This document shows, in pieces, positions 43,087 to 51,541 of a stretch of DNA of 64,000 bases. Position 1 is the first letter of the stretch; the number at the start of each line of letters is the position of its first letter. The stretch lies in assembly GCA_040878345.1 (NCBI GenBank), contig JBBDML010000019.1, positions 34,097 through 98,096 on the forward strand, given 5' to 3'. A program made the position numbers and the translations under genes. The notes beneath the pieces were generated by a model. It saw only the letters and a program-made list of their open reading frames with translations. It was not told the DNA's origin and did no database searches. Origin of the DNA: ZC4RG35 sp040878345. GTDB taxonomy: Bacteria; Actinomycetota; Acidimicrobiia; Spongiisociales; ZC4RG35.

Positions 43087-43937
43087 TGCCGATCGACATC
43101 GAGAAGGTGCTGGGAGCCGAGGTCCCCGGAGCCGACTTCTCCTGGACCGAGAAGGACATCATCCTCTACAACCTGGCGGTGGGGGCGGGTGATCCGCCGA
43201 CCGACCTCAACGAGCTCCGCTACACCTATGAGGGAGACCTGGTCGCTCTCCCCGGGTTCGGCACCATCCCTCCTTTCGCGATGATGATGAGCCTGACTTC
43301 CATGGATGGCGCCGACATCAACCTGGCCCAGATCCTCCATGGTGAGCAGAGCCTCACCGTCCATGGCCCGATCCCGACCAGTGGCTCGGTCAGCCAGGCC
43401 GGGCGGGTCAGCGATGTCTTCGACAAGGGTAAGGGGGCGCTCATCGTGTTAGAGGTGGTATCCACCCTGGAGAGGGACGGGCAAATCCTGTTCACCAACC
43501 GGGCCGGGGTCTACGTCCGGGGTGAGGGCGGGTTCGGTGGAGACCCCGGGCCGGGATCGAGGCCAAAAGCCCCCGATCGTCAGCCCGATCACATCGTCGA
43601 GACGCCCACCATACCCCAGCAGGCCCTCCTCTACCGTCAGGCGTCGGGCGACCGCAACCCCCTCCATGCCGACCCGGGCTTTGCCGCCTTTGCCGGTTAC
43701 GAGCGTCCCATCCTCCATGGGTTGTGCACCTACGGGATGGCGGCCAAGGTGGCGGTCGACACCGTCCTCGACGGCGACCCCGGGCAATTCGAGGGGCTCA
43801 CCGCTCGCTTCTCCGGCCATGTCTTCCCCGGAGAGACCCTGGTGACCAGGATTTGGGAGGACGGTGACGGCCACCTGCTGGAGGTGTCGACCAAGGAGCG
43901 GGGTCTCCCGGTCCTCTCCAACGCCCGGTTGAGCTAG
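43086..43937 (+). CDS. MFE-2-like (R)-specific enoyl-CoA hydratase 2 (MaoC family)
   Basis: A 283-aa double hot-dog hydratase. The N-terminal hot-dog lacks the active site; the C-terminal one has the hydratase 2 motif SGDRNPLHADPGFAAFAGYE followed by RPILHGLCTYG, with the catalytic Asp-His pair. It hydrates trans-2-enoyl-CoA to (3R)-hydroxyacyl-CoA, the substrate of the dehydrogenase encoded just upstream with a one-base overlap. The last four bases overlap the convergent L,D-transpeptidase gene. Confidence 0.92.
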   Translation: MPIDIEKVLGAEVPGADFSWTEKDIILYNLAVGAGDPPTDLNELRYTYEGDLVALPGFGTIPPFAMMMSLTSMDGADINLAQILHGEQSLTVHGPIPTSGSVSQAGRVSDVFDKGKGALIVLEVVSTLERDGQILFTNRAGVYVRGEGGFGGDPGPGSRPKAPDRQPDHIVETPTIPQQALLYRQASGDRNPLHADPGFAAFAGYERPILHGLCTYGMAAKVAVDTVLDGDPGQFEGLTARFSGHVFPGETLVTRIWEDGDGHLLEVSTKERGLPVLSNARLS

Positions 43938-44725
43938 GCCGTTATATCCACCGGCGTCCCGATGGGGACTATCGAGTGGAGCATGGCGATCATGTCATTG
44001 GGGAGCCTGACACATCCGAGCGACGCGGCTTGGCCGATCGATGAGGGACGATTGGTCCCATGAATCCCCACGATGCCGTCACCACCGTTGAACTCGGTGA
44101 CGGTGTCGGATCTCGCCGACAGGCCGAGGGCATTCGGGCCCCAAGGGCCGGCTGAGTTGGTGATCCGGACCCGGTCGGTGACGAAGAACCGTCCCGTGGG
44201 AGTGGGGTTGGAGGCCGTTCCCACCGCCACCGTCGACCTGAACCTCTCCTCACCCCCGACCGAGTAGACCAATTGCCTCTCGCTCAGATCGATATCGATC
44301 CGCCCATCGACCACGTAGAGCTCCACCCCCTCGAGGCTGATCCAACCGGTGGTCCCGTTGGGCCGCACCGGGAGCATCACTTCGGCCCATTCGTCGACAG
44401 GTTGGTCGACCAGGGCGAGCACGGTGGTGGTGCCCAGGATCGTGGTCTTGGGGAGCACCAGCATCGGCTCGGCGCTCCCGGGGGCGCTGAACACCTCCAC
44501 CCCTTCGGAGGCGAGGGCCACCAGGGTGCCCTCGACCTCACCTGTCTCGGCAAACCCCTGGTAGAGCGGTCCGGCCAAAGTGGTGGTGGGAGACTCACCA
44601 GGCGTGGTGGTTGCCACCGAGGATGGGGGAGCTGAGCTAGGGTCCTCCGACTGGCGCCCGCCGCCACAGGCGACGAGAACGAGGAGGGCGAGAGCGAGCC
44701 CCGAGGCGGTCCGGGCGGAGAACAT
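43934..44725 (-). CDS. L,D-transpeptidase (YkuD) lipoprotein
   Basis: A 263-aa exported protein. A lipoprotein signal (LALLVLVAC, Cys20) is followed by a Ser/Thr/Pro linker (residues 25-50), a domain of about 90 residues that may bind wall, then the YkuD catalytic domain: IDIDLSERQLVYSVGGEE, TPTGRFFVTD, and the active-site block HGTNRPSSIG ... SLGCVRLPN with the nucleophilic cysteine. It makes 3-3 cross-links in peptidoglycan. It is divergent from the 2-hydroxyacid dehydrogenase and convergent with the hydratase. Confidence 0.92.
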   Translation of the reverse strand: MFSARTASGLALALLVLVACGGGRQSEDPSSAPPSSVATTTPGESPTTTLAGPLYQGFAETGEVEGTLVALASEGVEVFSAPGSAEPMLVLPKTTILGTTTVLALVDQPVDEWAEVMLPVRPNGTTGWISLEGVELYVVDGRIDIDLSERQLVYSVGGEERFRSTVAVGTASNPTPTGRFFVTDRVRITNSAGPWGPNALGLSARSDTVTEFNGGDGIVGIHGTNRPSSIGQAASLGCVRLPNDMIAMLHSIVPIGTPVDITA

Positions 44726-44773
44726 GACTGGGATGGTATCGGCCCGGTCCCTTTCGGTGTTTAGCCTCCGCCG

Positions 44774-45727
44774 ATGGCCGAGATCCTGGTCACCCGCGCT
44801 CTCCCATCCGACATCCTGGGGCCGCTGCTATCCCGAGGCGGGGTGGAGGTCTGGGAAGGTGATGGCCCTATCCGGCGCGAGGTGTTGCTCGCTTCGGTGG
44901 GTAACTCACTGGGTGTCCTCAGCATGCTCACAGACTCGATCGACGCCGAACTGCTCGAGGCCGCGCCCCGGCTAATGGTGGTGTCGCAGATGGCCGCCGG
45001 TGTCGACAACATCGACCTCGATGCCTGCGCCCGTCGCGGGGTGAGGGTGGGCCACACACCAGGGGTGCTCACCGAGACGGTGGCCGATACCGCCTTTGCC
45101 CTGATGGCCTCGATCGTGCGCCGCCTCCCCGAGGGCAAGCGCCTGGTCGAGGAGGGGCGCTGGGGCCCTTGGTCGCCCTTCGAAGGTCTGGGCGGCGACC
45201 TCCACGGATCGGTCTTGGGCATCGTGGGCATGGGTGGTGTCGGCAGGGCGGTGGCGCGTCGGGCGTCCGGCTTCGAGATGAGGGTGATCTACACCACGCC
45301 TCGGGCGGTGGAGGGCTCGCCGGGCCAAGCGGTCACACTCGACGAGCTCCTGGCCACCGCCGACGTAGTGATGTTGTGCGCCCCTCTCACCGAGGAGACA
45401 CGGGCGATGATCGGGGTGGCGCAGCTCGAGGCGATGAGACCCATCTCCTACCTGGTCAACGTGGCCCGTGGGCAGCTGGTGGACACTGACGCCCTGGTGG
45501 AGGCCCTCGGCTCGGGTTCCATCGCCGGGGCGGCACTCGATGTCATCGACCCCGAGCCGCTGCCCCCCGACCACCCCATCCTGAGCCTGCCCAACTGCCT
45601 GGTGACCCCCCACATCGCCAGCGCCTCGGTCTCCACCAGGAGGGCAATGGCGAAGCTGGCGGTGGACAACCTGATCGCCGGGCTCGATGGCACCGAGATG
45701 CCGGCGGAACGTCGTCCCGGTGGGTAG
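44774..45727 (+). CDS. D-isomer 2-hydroxyacid dehydrogenase (glyoxylate/hydroxypyruvate reductase-like)
   Basis: A 317-aa NAD(P)-dependent dehydrogenase. The coenzyme motif is LGIVGMGGVGRAVARRASGF; the substrate block AAGVDNIDLDACARRGVRVG, the catalytic Arg in NVARGQLVDTDALVEAL, Glu in DVIDPEPLP and His in VTPHIASAS are complete. The order and the GVDNID block fit glyoxylate/hydroxypyruvate reductases (GHPR), which would form or use glycolate or D-glycerate. Since D-glycerate is the acceptor for mannosylglycerate synthase a link is possible but not shown. It is 48 bases from the divergent transpeptidase. Confidence 0.85.
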   Translation: MAEILVTRALPSDILGPLLSRGGVEVWEGDGPIRREVLLASVGNSLGVLSMLTDSIDAELLEAAPRLMVVSQMAAGVDNIDLDACARRGVRVGHTPGVLTETVADTAFALMASIVRRLPEGKRLVEEGRWGPWSPFEGLGGDLHGSVLGIVGMGGVGRAVARRASGFEMRVIYTTPRAVEGSPGQAVTLDELLATADVVMLCAPLTEETRAMIGVAQLEAMRPISYLVNVARGQLVDTDALVEALGSGSIAGAALDVIDPEPLPPDHPILSLPNCLVTPHIASASVSTRRAMAKLAVDNLIAGLDGTEMPAERRPGG

Positions 45728-45792
45728 GCGTTCAGGGCTGATTACTCTCCACTGACCCCGTTGCGTGAGGAGGACAGATCGAGACCTTCAAC

Positions 45793-47316
45793 TTGCCTCC
45801 AGCCAAGTCGGTGGAGCGCAATCCCAGTCAGGAGAGGCTCCGGGAGCTGGCACGAGCCGACACCTCCCGCGTAATCGAGACCGAGTTCGGCAATCTCAAC
45901 TACCGGGCGGAGGTGACCGCCCGGCTCAAGAACTCGACGTTCTTCGTCGCCGACCACGAGATCCACCAGAACCGGATCTCCAGGGCCGAGGCCCAGGGGT
46001 GGGCGGCCTGCCAGGACCGATACATCGCCGATCGGGAGATGCTCCTGGTCGAGGGTTTCATCGGGCCCGACCCCGACTTTCGGACCGGCTGCCGGCTGTT
46101 CATCGAGGCGAGCCAGCCCAACATCGCCGCGATGCAGGTCCAGCTCTACTTCCCCCCTGATGAGAGATGGGAGCCCGAGTTCAGCGTGATCTACACCCCC
46201 GGCCTGGCCGCCCCGGGAAAGCCGGACGAGCGCCTCATCATCGTCGATCTCGACAATTGGGTGACCCGGGTGTTCGGCTCCGACTACTTCGGTGAGTCCA
46301 AGATGGGCGGTCTCCGGATGTGGAACCGGATGGTGTACGACATGGGGGGTCTTGGCCTCCATGCCGGGCTGAAGACCTACCCGGCCCAGGTGACCAGGAG
46401 CGGCGCCGAGGAGTCGATGTTGATCATCGGCCTCTCGGGGACCGGCAAGACCACCACCACATTTCGCCAGCAGCTCGGGTCGCTACCGGTGCAGGACGAC
46501 TTCGTCGCCCTGATGCCCGGAGGGCTGATCCACACCACTGAAGCCGGGTGTTTCGCCAAGACCTTTGGCCTCGATCCCGAGGACGAGCCGACCATCTACG
46601 GCGGCACCACCCGCCCCGACGCCTGGCTGGAGAACGTCTCGGTCGACAAGAGCGGGAAGGTCGACTTCTTCGACACCGGGTACACGGCCAACGGGCGCTG
46701 CACCTTCCCGATGGCCAACATCCGCCATCGCGACCCGCGAGCGGTCCCCCCTGCTCGCTTTCTCGTCATCCTCAATCGGTCAGATCACGTCATACCTGCG
46801 GTGGCCAAGCTCAACCGGGACCAGATCGCTGCCTACTTCATGCTGGGCGAGACCAAGGGGACCTCGGCCGGAGGGGAAGCCGAGGCCGGCAAGAGCCTGC
46901 GGGTCCCGGGCACCAACCCATTCTTCTTCGACGACGATTCCCTCCAGGGGAACCGGCTCCTCGAGCTGCTGGAGACCATCCCCGATCTCGAGGCGTTCAT
47001 GCTCAACACCGGGCGGATCGGCGGCGAGGGGGGCGACTCGAAGAAGGTCACCATCCCCGGTTCGTCGGCGATAGTCCAGGGAATCGTGGAGGAGTCGATC
47101 TCATGGACCACGGATCACGACTTCGGATACCAGGTGGCCGAAAACGTCCTTGGGGTCGCCGATCCCGAGTTGCTCCAACCCCGACGCCTCTACGAGAGGA
47201 CGGGCCGGCTCGAGGAGTACGAGACGACCGTTGCCAGGCTGAGCAAGGAGCGTGTCGACTACTTGGCCGGCTACCAGGCTCTCGACCCTTCGATTCCTTC
47301 CGGTCTCCAGGGCTGA
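45793..47316 (+). CDS. pckA: Phosphoenolpyruvate carboxykinase (ATP), divergent type
   Basis: About 507 aa. The kinase P-loop is IIGLSGTGKTTTTFRQ, followed by a metal site VQDDFVALMPGG, and the family blocks TEAGCFAKTFGL, AWLENVSVD and VAKLNRDQIAAYFMLGETKG. It converts oxaloacetate to PEP in gluconeogenesis. Several blocks differ from standard ATP-type PckA: the ENTR-type arginine strand reads TANGRCTFPM and the later GTERG-like loop is absent. The start is unclear: TTG 45793 lies 19 bases from the only good ribosome-binding site (AGGAGG at 45768-45773), which instead fits a non-standard ATC at 45778. A TGA in frame at 45766 blocks anything further upstream. It meets the thiN gene stop to stop. 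Confidence 0.88.
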   Translation: MPPAKSVERNPSQERLRELARADTSRVIETEFGNLNYRAEVTARLKNSTFFVADHEIHQNRISRAEAQGWAACQDRYIADREMLLVEGFIGPDPDFRTGCRLFIEASQPNIAAMQVQLYFPPDERWEPEFSVIYTPGLAAPGKPDERLIIVDLDNWVTRVFGSDYFGESKMGGLRMWNRMVYDMGGLGLHAGLKTYPAQVTRSGAEESMLIIGLSGTGKTTTTFRQQLGSLPVQDDFVALMPGGLIHTTEAGCFAKTFGLDPEDEPTIYGGTTRPDAWLENVSVDKSGKVDFFDTGYTANGRCTFPMANIRHRDPRAVPPARFLVILNRSDHVIPAVAKLNRDQIAAYFMLGETKGTSAGGEAEAGKSLRVPGTNPFFFDDDSLQGNRLLELLETIPDLEAFMLNTGRIGGEGGDSKKVTIPGSSAIVQGIVEESISWTTDHDFGYQVAENVLGVADPELLQPRRLYERTGRLEEYETTVARLSKERVDYLAGYQALDPSIPSGLQG

Positions 47317-47943
47317 CTAGAGCCTGGGGAAGAGGGCGAGAAGACACCCCGACTCGACACTGATGTCCACCACCGGGGACACCAGTCGGTTGGAGAGCCC
47401 GCGCGTCGACCCGAACTGGAGGTCTTCCCCGGCCAGGTCCCAATGGAGCCCGGTCGTCCTCACACCTGTTGCGTCTCCACCGGAGGCGATCAGGCTCACT
47501 GTGGCGCCGATGTCGCCGTGGAGCCGCCGGTGGCCCCGAATCACGTGAGCCCGGCCCCGCGCCGAGAACCAGTCGATCTCCTCGATCCCCACCCACCGCG
47601 GCGAGCAGATCAGGGCGGCGGCACCGAACTCATGGTCGATCCGGCCCCCGGAGCCACCTACGATCACCACTCGGTCGGGGGCTTGCATCGACATCAACTC
47701 GAGAGCCAGCTCGAGATCGGTGGCGTCCTTGTCCACCGGATGACGCTCGACCAACACATGACCGGGAAGCTCGGCTGCGTGTATCGAGTCGAGATCACCG
47801 ACCAGGACATCGACCGGGTGACCGAGCTCGACGGCGATGTCGTAGCCGCCGTCGGCGGCGACCACCAGCTCGGCCTCGGGAAGGTCCTCCAGGACGTCCC
47901 GGGGAGGGGACTCACCACCGGCGAAGAGGATCAAGGTTCTCAT
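47317..47943 (-). CDS. thiN: Thiamine pyrophosphokinase
   Basis: About 208 aa. The opening LILFAGGESPPRDVLEDL, VVAADGGYDIAVELGHPVDV, VGDLDSIHA and the diagnostic HPVDKDATDLELALELM with VIVGGSGGRIDHEF mark the thiamin pyrophosphokinase catalytic domain; the C-terminal domain ends SNRLVSPVVDISVESG. It makes thiamine diphosphate from thiamine and ATP, the cofactor of MenD and AceE, both in this window. I prefer ATG 47943; a TTG four codons earlier is possible. Confidence 0.9.
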   Translation of the reverse strand: MRTLILFAGGESPPRDVLEDLPEAELVVAADGGYDIAVELGHPVDVLVGDLDSIHAAELPGHVLVERHPVDKDATDLELALELMSMQAPDRVVIVGGSGGRIDHEFGAAALICSPRWVGIEEIDWFSARGRAHVIRGHRRLHGDIGATVSLIASGGDATGVRTTGLHWDLAGEDLQFGSTRGLSNRLVSPVVDISVESGCLLALFPRL

Positions 47944-47959
47944 TGAGAATGACAAAATC

Positions 47960-48010
47960 GTCTTACGCGCCGTCCCGCGGGTAAGACTTAACGCTCAAGT
48001 GGACCTTGAG
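47960..48010. other. two short hairpins in the thiN-nfuA intergenic region
   Basis: GTCTTAC (47960-47966) pairs with GTAAGAC (47981-47987) around a GC-rich core, and CTCAAG (47994-47999) pairs with CTTGAG (48005-48010) around TGGAC. The region lies between divergent genes. They could be operators or leader structures; I do not see a TPP riboswitch pattern. Confidence 0.35.
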
Positions 48011-48092
48011 GGTTGGCGATCGATGGCGGTGGAGGCATGGTGGGCGGTGATACGGCATATCTGGGCCCCAGGTGGGGTTAGCATTCTCGCAG

Positions 48093-48704
48093 ATGTCCGA
48101 CGCCAACGTCCTCACCATCACCCCAGAGGCGCTCGATATGATCGTCCAGCTGCGTGACAACGAGCCGGGCGACGACGAGTTCGCACTCTCCCTCGCTGTG
48201 TCCGGGACAAGGGGCCCTCAATACACCTACGAGCTCGCTTTCGTCCCCCTCACCGACAAGACCGAGGATTGGGCGTTGGAGAGTCATGGGGATCTGGCCG
48301 TGATCTTCCCCATCGCCGACAGCGAGAAGCTCGATGGTGCCGCGTTGGAGCTCACCGAGAGCGGTCTCGCCATGAACAACCCGAACAACCCGGTTTCGCC
48401 CTCGATCCCCGGCTTCAACGGCGAGCTCTCCGGGCCTCTGGCCGAACAGGTCCAGCAGGTCCTCGCCGAGCAGATCAACCCGGCCATCGCCGGCCATGGC
48501 GGGGGCGCCGAGCTGGTGGGAATCGACGGGACCGTCGCCTACCTTCGCCTCAGCGGCGGCTGCCAGGGTTGTGGCATGGCCCAGGTCACCCTCAGGCAGG
48601 GGATCGAGAAGGCCTTGCTGGACGCCATCGACGAGCTCACCGCGATCGTGGACGTCACCGACCACGAGTCTGGCGAGGCCCCCTACTACGCCCACCAGCA
48701 CTGA
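48093..48704 (+). CDS. nfuA: NfuA-like Fe-S cluster carrier
   Basis: About 203 aa. Residues 1-110 resemble an A-type (IscA/HesB) domain that has lost its cysteines, beginning LTITPEALDMIVQLRDNEPG. Residues 125-195 are a NifU C-terminal domain with the cluster-binding CxxC in LSGGCQGCGMAQVTLRQGIE. This two-part layout is that of NfuA, which accepts a 4Fe-4S cluster and hands it to client enzymes. ATG 48093 is used because the frame upstream codes nothing family-like. The mug gene follows after nine bases. Confidence 0.9.
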   Translation: MSDANVLTITPEALDMIVQLRDNEPGDDEFALSLAVSGTRGPQYTYELAFVPLTDKTEDWALESHGDLAVIFPIADSEKLDGAALELTESGLAMNNPNNPVSPSIPGFNGELSGPLAEQVQQVLAEQINPAIAGHGGGAELVGIDGTVAYLRLSGGCQGCGMAQVTLRQGIEKALLDAIDELTAIVDVTDHESGEAPYYAHQH

Positions 48705-48713
48705 CCGAGGCTG

Positions 48714-49289
48714 ATGCCTCGGTTCACCCGGGCTCAACTCGAGGCCTTCCGGGACCAACCCGTGCCCGACCTGATCGGCGATGACTGTCGTCTGCTGATC
48801 GTGGGAATCAACCCGGGCTTGTGGACCGCCGCCACCCAAACCCATTTCTGTCATCCCAGCAACCGTTTCTACCCGGCCCTTCGGACCGCCGGTCTGATCC
48901 ATTGGGGTCTCGACACCGCCACGGGGATCACTCCGGGGCAACGCCAGGGCTTCACAGCAACCGGCATGGGCATCACCAACCTGGTCAATCGGGCCACCGC
49001 CCGGGCCTCCGAGCTCTCCGCCGATGAGCTCGAGGCGGGTGGCAGGCGCCTGGTCGACCTGGCGCAACGCATGTCCCCGTCGGTGATCGCCATCGCCGGC
49101 GTGACCGCCTACCGGACTGCATTCCAACGTCCCGGTGCGGTCCTCGGCGAGCAGGAGGAGGGGATCGGCCCGGCAGCAACCTGGGTCATCCCCAACCCCA
49201 GCGGGCTCAACGCCCATGTCACGGTGGCCGATCTCGCCGGGTGGCTCCGAAAGGTTGCTGATATCGCCGGGGTCGGCTCAGGTCTCTGA
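48714..49289 (+). CDS. mug: Mismatch-specific uracil/thymine-DNA glycosylase
   Basis: A 191-aa protein of the Mug/TDG branch of uracil-DNA glycosylases. Motif 1 is LLIVGINPGLWTAATQTHF with HPSNRFYPAL following; the mid-block TGMGITNLVNRATARASELS and motif 2 VIPNPSGLNAH are present. It removes uracil or damaged bases from mismatches. The aspartate or asparagine at motif 1 (NPG) agrees with the Mug branch. It is close enough to nfuA to share a transcript, though its branch is not known for an Fe-S cluster. Confidence 0.9.
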   Translation: MPRFTRAQLEAFRDQPVPDLIGDDCRLLIVGINPGLWTAATQTHFCHPSNRFYPALRTAGLIHWGLDTATGITPGQRQGFTATGMGITNLVNRATARASELSADELEAGGRRLVDLAQRMSPSVIAIAGVTAYRTAFQRPGAVLGEQEEGIGPAATWVIPNPSGLNAHVTVADLAGWLRKVADIAGVGSGL

Positions 49290-49295
49290 ACCCGG

Positions 49296-50108
49296 TCAGC
49301 CCCGGTCCAAGAAGAGGGTCTGGGCCGATCTCCCCACCCACGCGCCCTGATCCCAGAGAAGTCCTGCTGCAACACCACGCCCCAGTTCCTGGTAGATCGA
49401 GACCGCGTCCAAAGCCACCCACTCGCCATCAGGGTGACGTCCCAGATGCACAGTCAGGTCGCTGTTCATGAACACCCACCCCGGGTCCAGTGCCGCCGAC
49501 ACGCCGTTGCAGAAGTCGGCCACCATCACCGCTCGTTGAGCGGCAGTCGGGTCCTCGCCGGCGACGATCGGAACCACGAGGCGAGCCCAGATGGCCCCCG
49601 GCCCCTTCTCGGCGAATCTCCCGTGGATCTGTCGAACCTCGATGGCGTTGCGATGGAACATGACCTTGCCCGGATCGCCATGGCCCCACGACTCCGAGTC
49701 GATCACCTCAGACTCCCCGGGGGGCGCCAGGGTCGTGACCGGGGTGGCGAGGTCCATGGGGAGGGGCCGGTGCGCGATCCGCAGACGTTGCACGATGGCG
49801 ACTGATAGAAGTGTCCCGTTTGGGTCCGAGACAATCGCCTGGACCGTCTGAATCTTCTTGCCTTCCCTGAGAATCGAGGTTTCGACGGTCAGAGGGACCA
49901 GGGGGACCACCCTGAACAGCTCGACGCTGACCCTGGCCACTTCCATCGGGGTCAGGGTGGGCACCTTCTCGACCTCTCCGGTGATCAAGGCGGCGAGGGC
50001 CCCTCCGTGCTGACCCTCTTCGTACCATCCGGCGTTGGACAGCTCGGTCGACTCAAAGGTGCCTGGCCGATCCGTGGGGAGATAAACCGCTGGTTGGGCC
50101 TGGTTCAT
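49296..50108 (-). CDS. Thioesterase-family protein (TesB-like double hot-dog)
   Basis: A 270-aa protein. The start GWYEEGQHGGALAALITGEV with LTPMEVARVSVELFR is a hot-dog thioesterase pattern; the second half (NSDLTVHLGRHPDGEWVALD ending GQ-like turn EL-GRG) matches the C-terminal hot-dog of TesB-like acyl-CoA thioesterases. I infer hydrolysis of acyl-CoA; the acyl group is unknown. It is convergent with mug (six bases) and divergent from the membrane protein at 50169. Confidence 0.8.
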   Translation of the reverse strand: MNQAQPAVYLPTDRPGTFESTELSNAGWYEEGQHGGALAALITGEVEKVPTLTPMEVARVSVELFRVVPLVPLTVETSILREGKKIQTVQAIVSDPNGTLLSVAIVQRLRIAHRPLPMDLATPVTTLAPPGESEVIDSESWGHGDPGKVMFHRNAIEVRQIHGRFAEKGPGAIWARLVVPIVAGEDPTAAQRAVMVADFCNGVSAALDPGWVFMNSDLTVHLGRHPDGEWVALDAVSIYQELGRGVAAGLLWDQGAWVGRSAQTLFLDRG

Positions 50109-50168
50109 GGGCGGGGCACCCTAACGGAGCAATGGAATCGTGGCGGTGGTCGTTTAACATCACCACCT

Positions 50169-51008
50169 GTGACCAGTGAAGTCTCGGCCTCGGAGACGGC
50201 ACCCAGGACCATAGGCCACATCGGTCTGGCTCTCGTCCTCGCCTCCGCCCTTGGATCGACTCTCGGGATCATCATCGCCCAGTTCGTCGACAACCTCGGT
50301 GACGGGCTCCTCGCCGAGATCATGGGGGGGGAGGCCACGGTCTTCAACAACCGAGCCGAATTCACCGGCGTCACCGACCTCGCCTGGGGCGGCGGATTCG
50401 CCCTCTGCCTGATCATCGGGTTCATCGCCCTCTTCGCCTATCCGACCCAGAAGGGCCATCAGTTACCCCGGCTGGTACTCCTCTGGATGGTGGTCCACCT
50501 GCTTCGCCAAGCCATGACTCAGGCGATCATGCTCCCCTTCTCCGCTGACGGCCAGCTTGGCCTGGCGTATGCCACCCTCGATGCCCCTCCCGGGCTGGAC
50601 GTGGTGATCGCCGCCGGCGGTGCTGTGGGGCTCCTCCTGGTGGCCCTCTCGGCGGCATCGGCGTTCCTGGCCTTCACCCCCCATCGACGCCTGGTCTCCA
50701 ATGGCCGCAAACGGCTCACCTTCGCCCTGTGGATCGCGGTGATCCCGGCGGCTGCGGCGGTGTTCCTCTCGATCCCGTTCTTCCTCCCCGACTCGGAGAG
50801 CCTGGTGATATCGGGTCTTCCCCTGACCGCGGTGATGTTCCTCGCCACGCTGGCGGCGGCACCGGGGACCACCACCGTCCAGGGCCCCGAGGACTGGCGT
50901 GACACGCCATGGCCCTTCGGTCTGGCTGCCTTCCTGGTGGTGGTGCTGGTCTTTCATCTCCTGGTTCTCCAGGGTGGGGTCTCGGTGGACCCCAGACAGT
51001 GGGGGTAG
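50169..51008 (+). CDS. Unknown membrane protein with about six segments
   Basis: About 279 aa, not assigned to a family. Hydrophobic segments are seen near residues 18-35, 75-93, 103-125, 140-165, 185-205, 215-235 and a last one near 255-272. An acidic outer loop follows the first segment (NLGDGLLAEIMGGEATVFNN). No catalytic motif is visible. GTG 50169 gives a typical N-terminus; the frame upstream overlaps the thioesterase start and is unlikely. Its last ten bases overlap moaB. Confidence 0.7.
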   Translation: MTSEVSASETAPRTIGHIGLALVLASALGSTLGIIIAQFVDNLGDGLLAEIMGGEATVFNNRAEFTGVTDLAWGGGFALCLIIGFIALFAYPTQKGHQLPRLVLLWMVVHLLRQAMTQAIMLPFSADGQLGLAYATLDAPPGLDVVIAAGGAVGLLLVALSAASAFLAFTPHRRLVSNGRKRLTFALWIAVIPAAAAVFLSIPFFLPDSESLVISGLPLTAVMFLATLAAAPGTTTVQGPEDWRDTPWPFGLAAFLVVVLVFHLLVLQGGVSVDPRQWG

Positions 51009-51484
51009 GCGGAGCCACTGTCACCGTCATCACCGTCAGTGACGGGGTGAGCGCCGGTGCGAGAGAAGACGGGTCCGGGGATGCTCTGGCGGCCATCCTG
51101 TCCGGTCGTGGGTTTATCGTGACGCGGACGGTGGTACCCGACGAGGCCGACCAGATCTCCGCTGCCATCTCGGAAGCCGCCTCGGCCAGCTCACTGGTGG
51201 TCACCACCGGGGGGACCGGTTTCGGGCCACGCGACGTCACCCCCGAGGCGACGGCCAGGGTGCTCGACCGGGAGGCACCGGGGCTGGTCCATCTCATGCT
51301 CGCAGCCGGCCTGGGCCACACCCCGATGGCGGCCCTCTCCAGGGCGGGGGCCGGGACTGTGGGCACCGCCCTGGTGGTGAATCTGCCAGGGTCACCCCGC
51401 GGCGCGACCGAGAGCCTCGACGCCATCATCGAGGTCATCCCCCATGCGCTCCAGCTCCTCTCGGGGGACACAGCCCATCATTGA
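50999..51484 (+). CDS. moaB: Molybdenum cofactor biosynthesis protein MoaB/MogA
   Basis: About 161 aa. The MoCF fold is shown by VITVSDGVSAGAREDGSGDA, VVPDEADQISAAI and the molybdopterin-binding loop TTGGTGFGPRDVTPEAT, with ALSRAGAGTVGTALVVNLPG later. It adenylylates molybdopterin before metal insertion. GTG 50999, within the end of the previous gene, gives the family N-terminus; no clear ribosome-binding site is seen, so coupling to the upstream gene is likely. It lies 57 bases before a CoxG-family gene, another factor tied to molybdenum hydroxylases. Confidence 0.88.
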   Translation: MGVGGATVTVITVSDGVSAGAREDGSGDALAAILSGRGFIVTRTVVPDEADQISAAISEAASASSLVVTTGGTGFGPRDVTPEATARVLDREAPGLVHLMLAAGLGHTPMAALSRAGAGTVGTALVVNLPGSPRGATESLDAIIEVIPHALQLLSGDTAHH

Positions 51485-51541
51485 GCTATCACCTGGCGTG
51501 TGGCTAGCCTCCGGCGGTCTTCTCCGTTCCAGAGGAGGATC

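Noticed and set aside
45764..45766. GTG upstream of pckA as its start
   Set aside because: It is not in the pckA frame, and the in-frame TGA at 45766-45768 blocks any start further upstream.
47956..48092. A TPP riboswitch for the thiamine pyrophosphokinase gene
   Set aside because: The conserved CTGAGA and ACCTGAT-type elements are absent on both strands; only short unrelated hairpins are seen.
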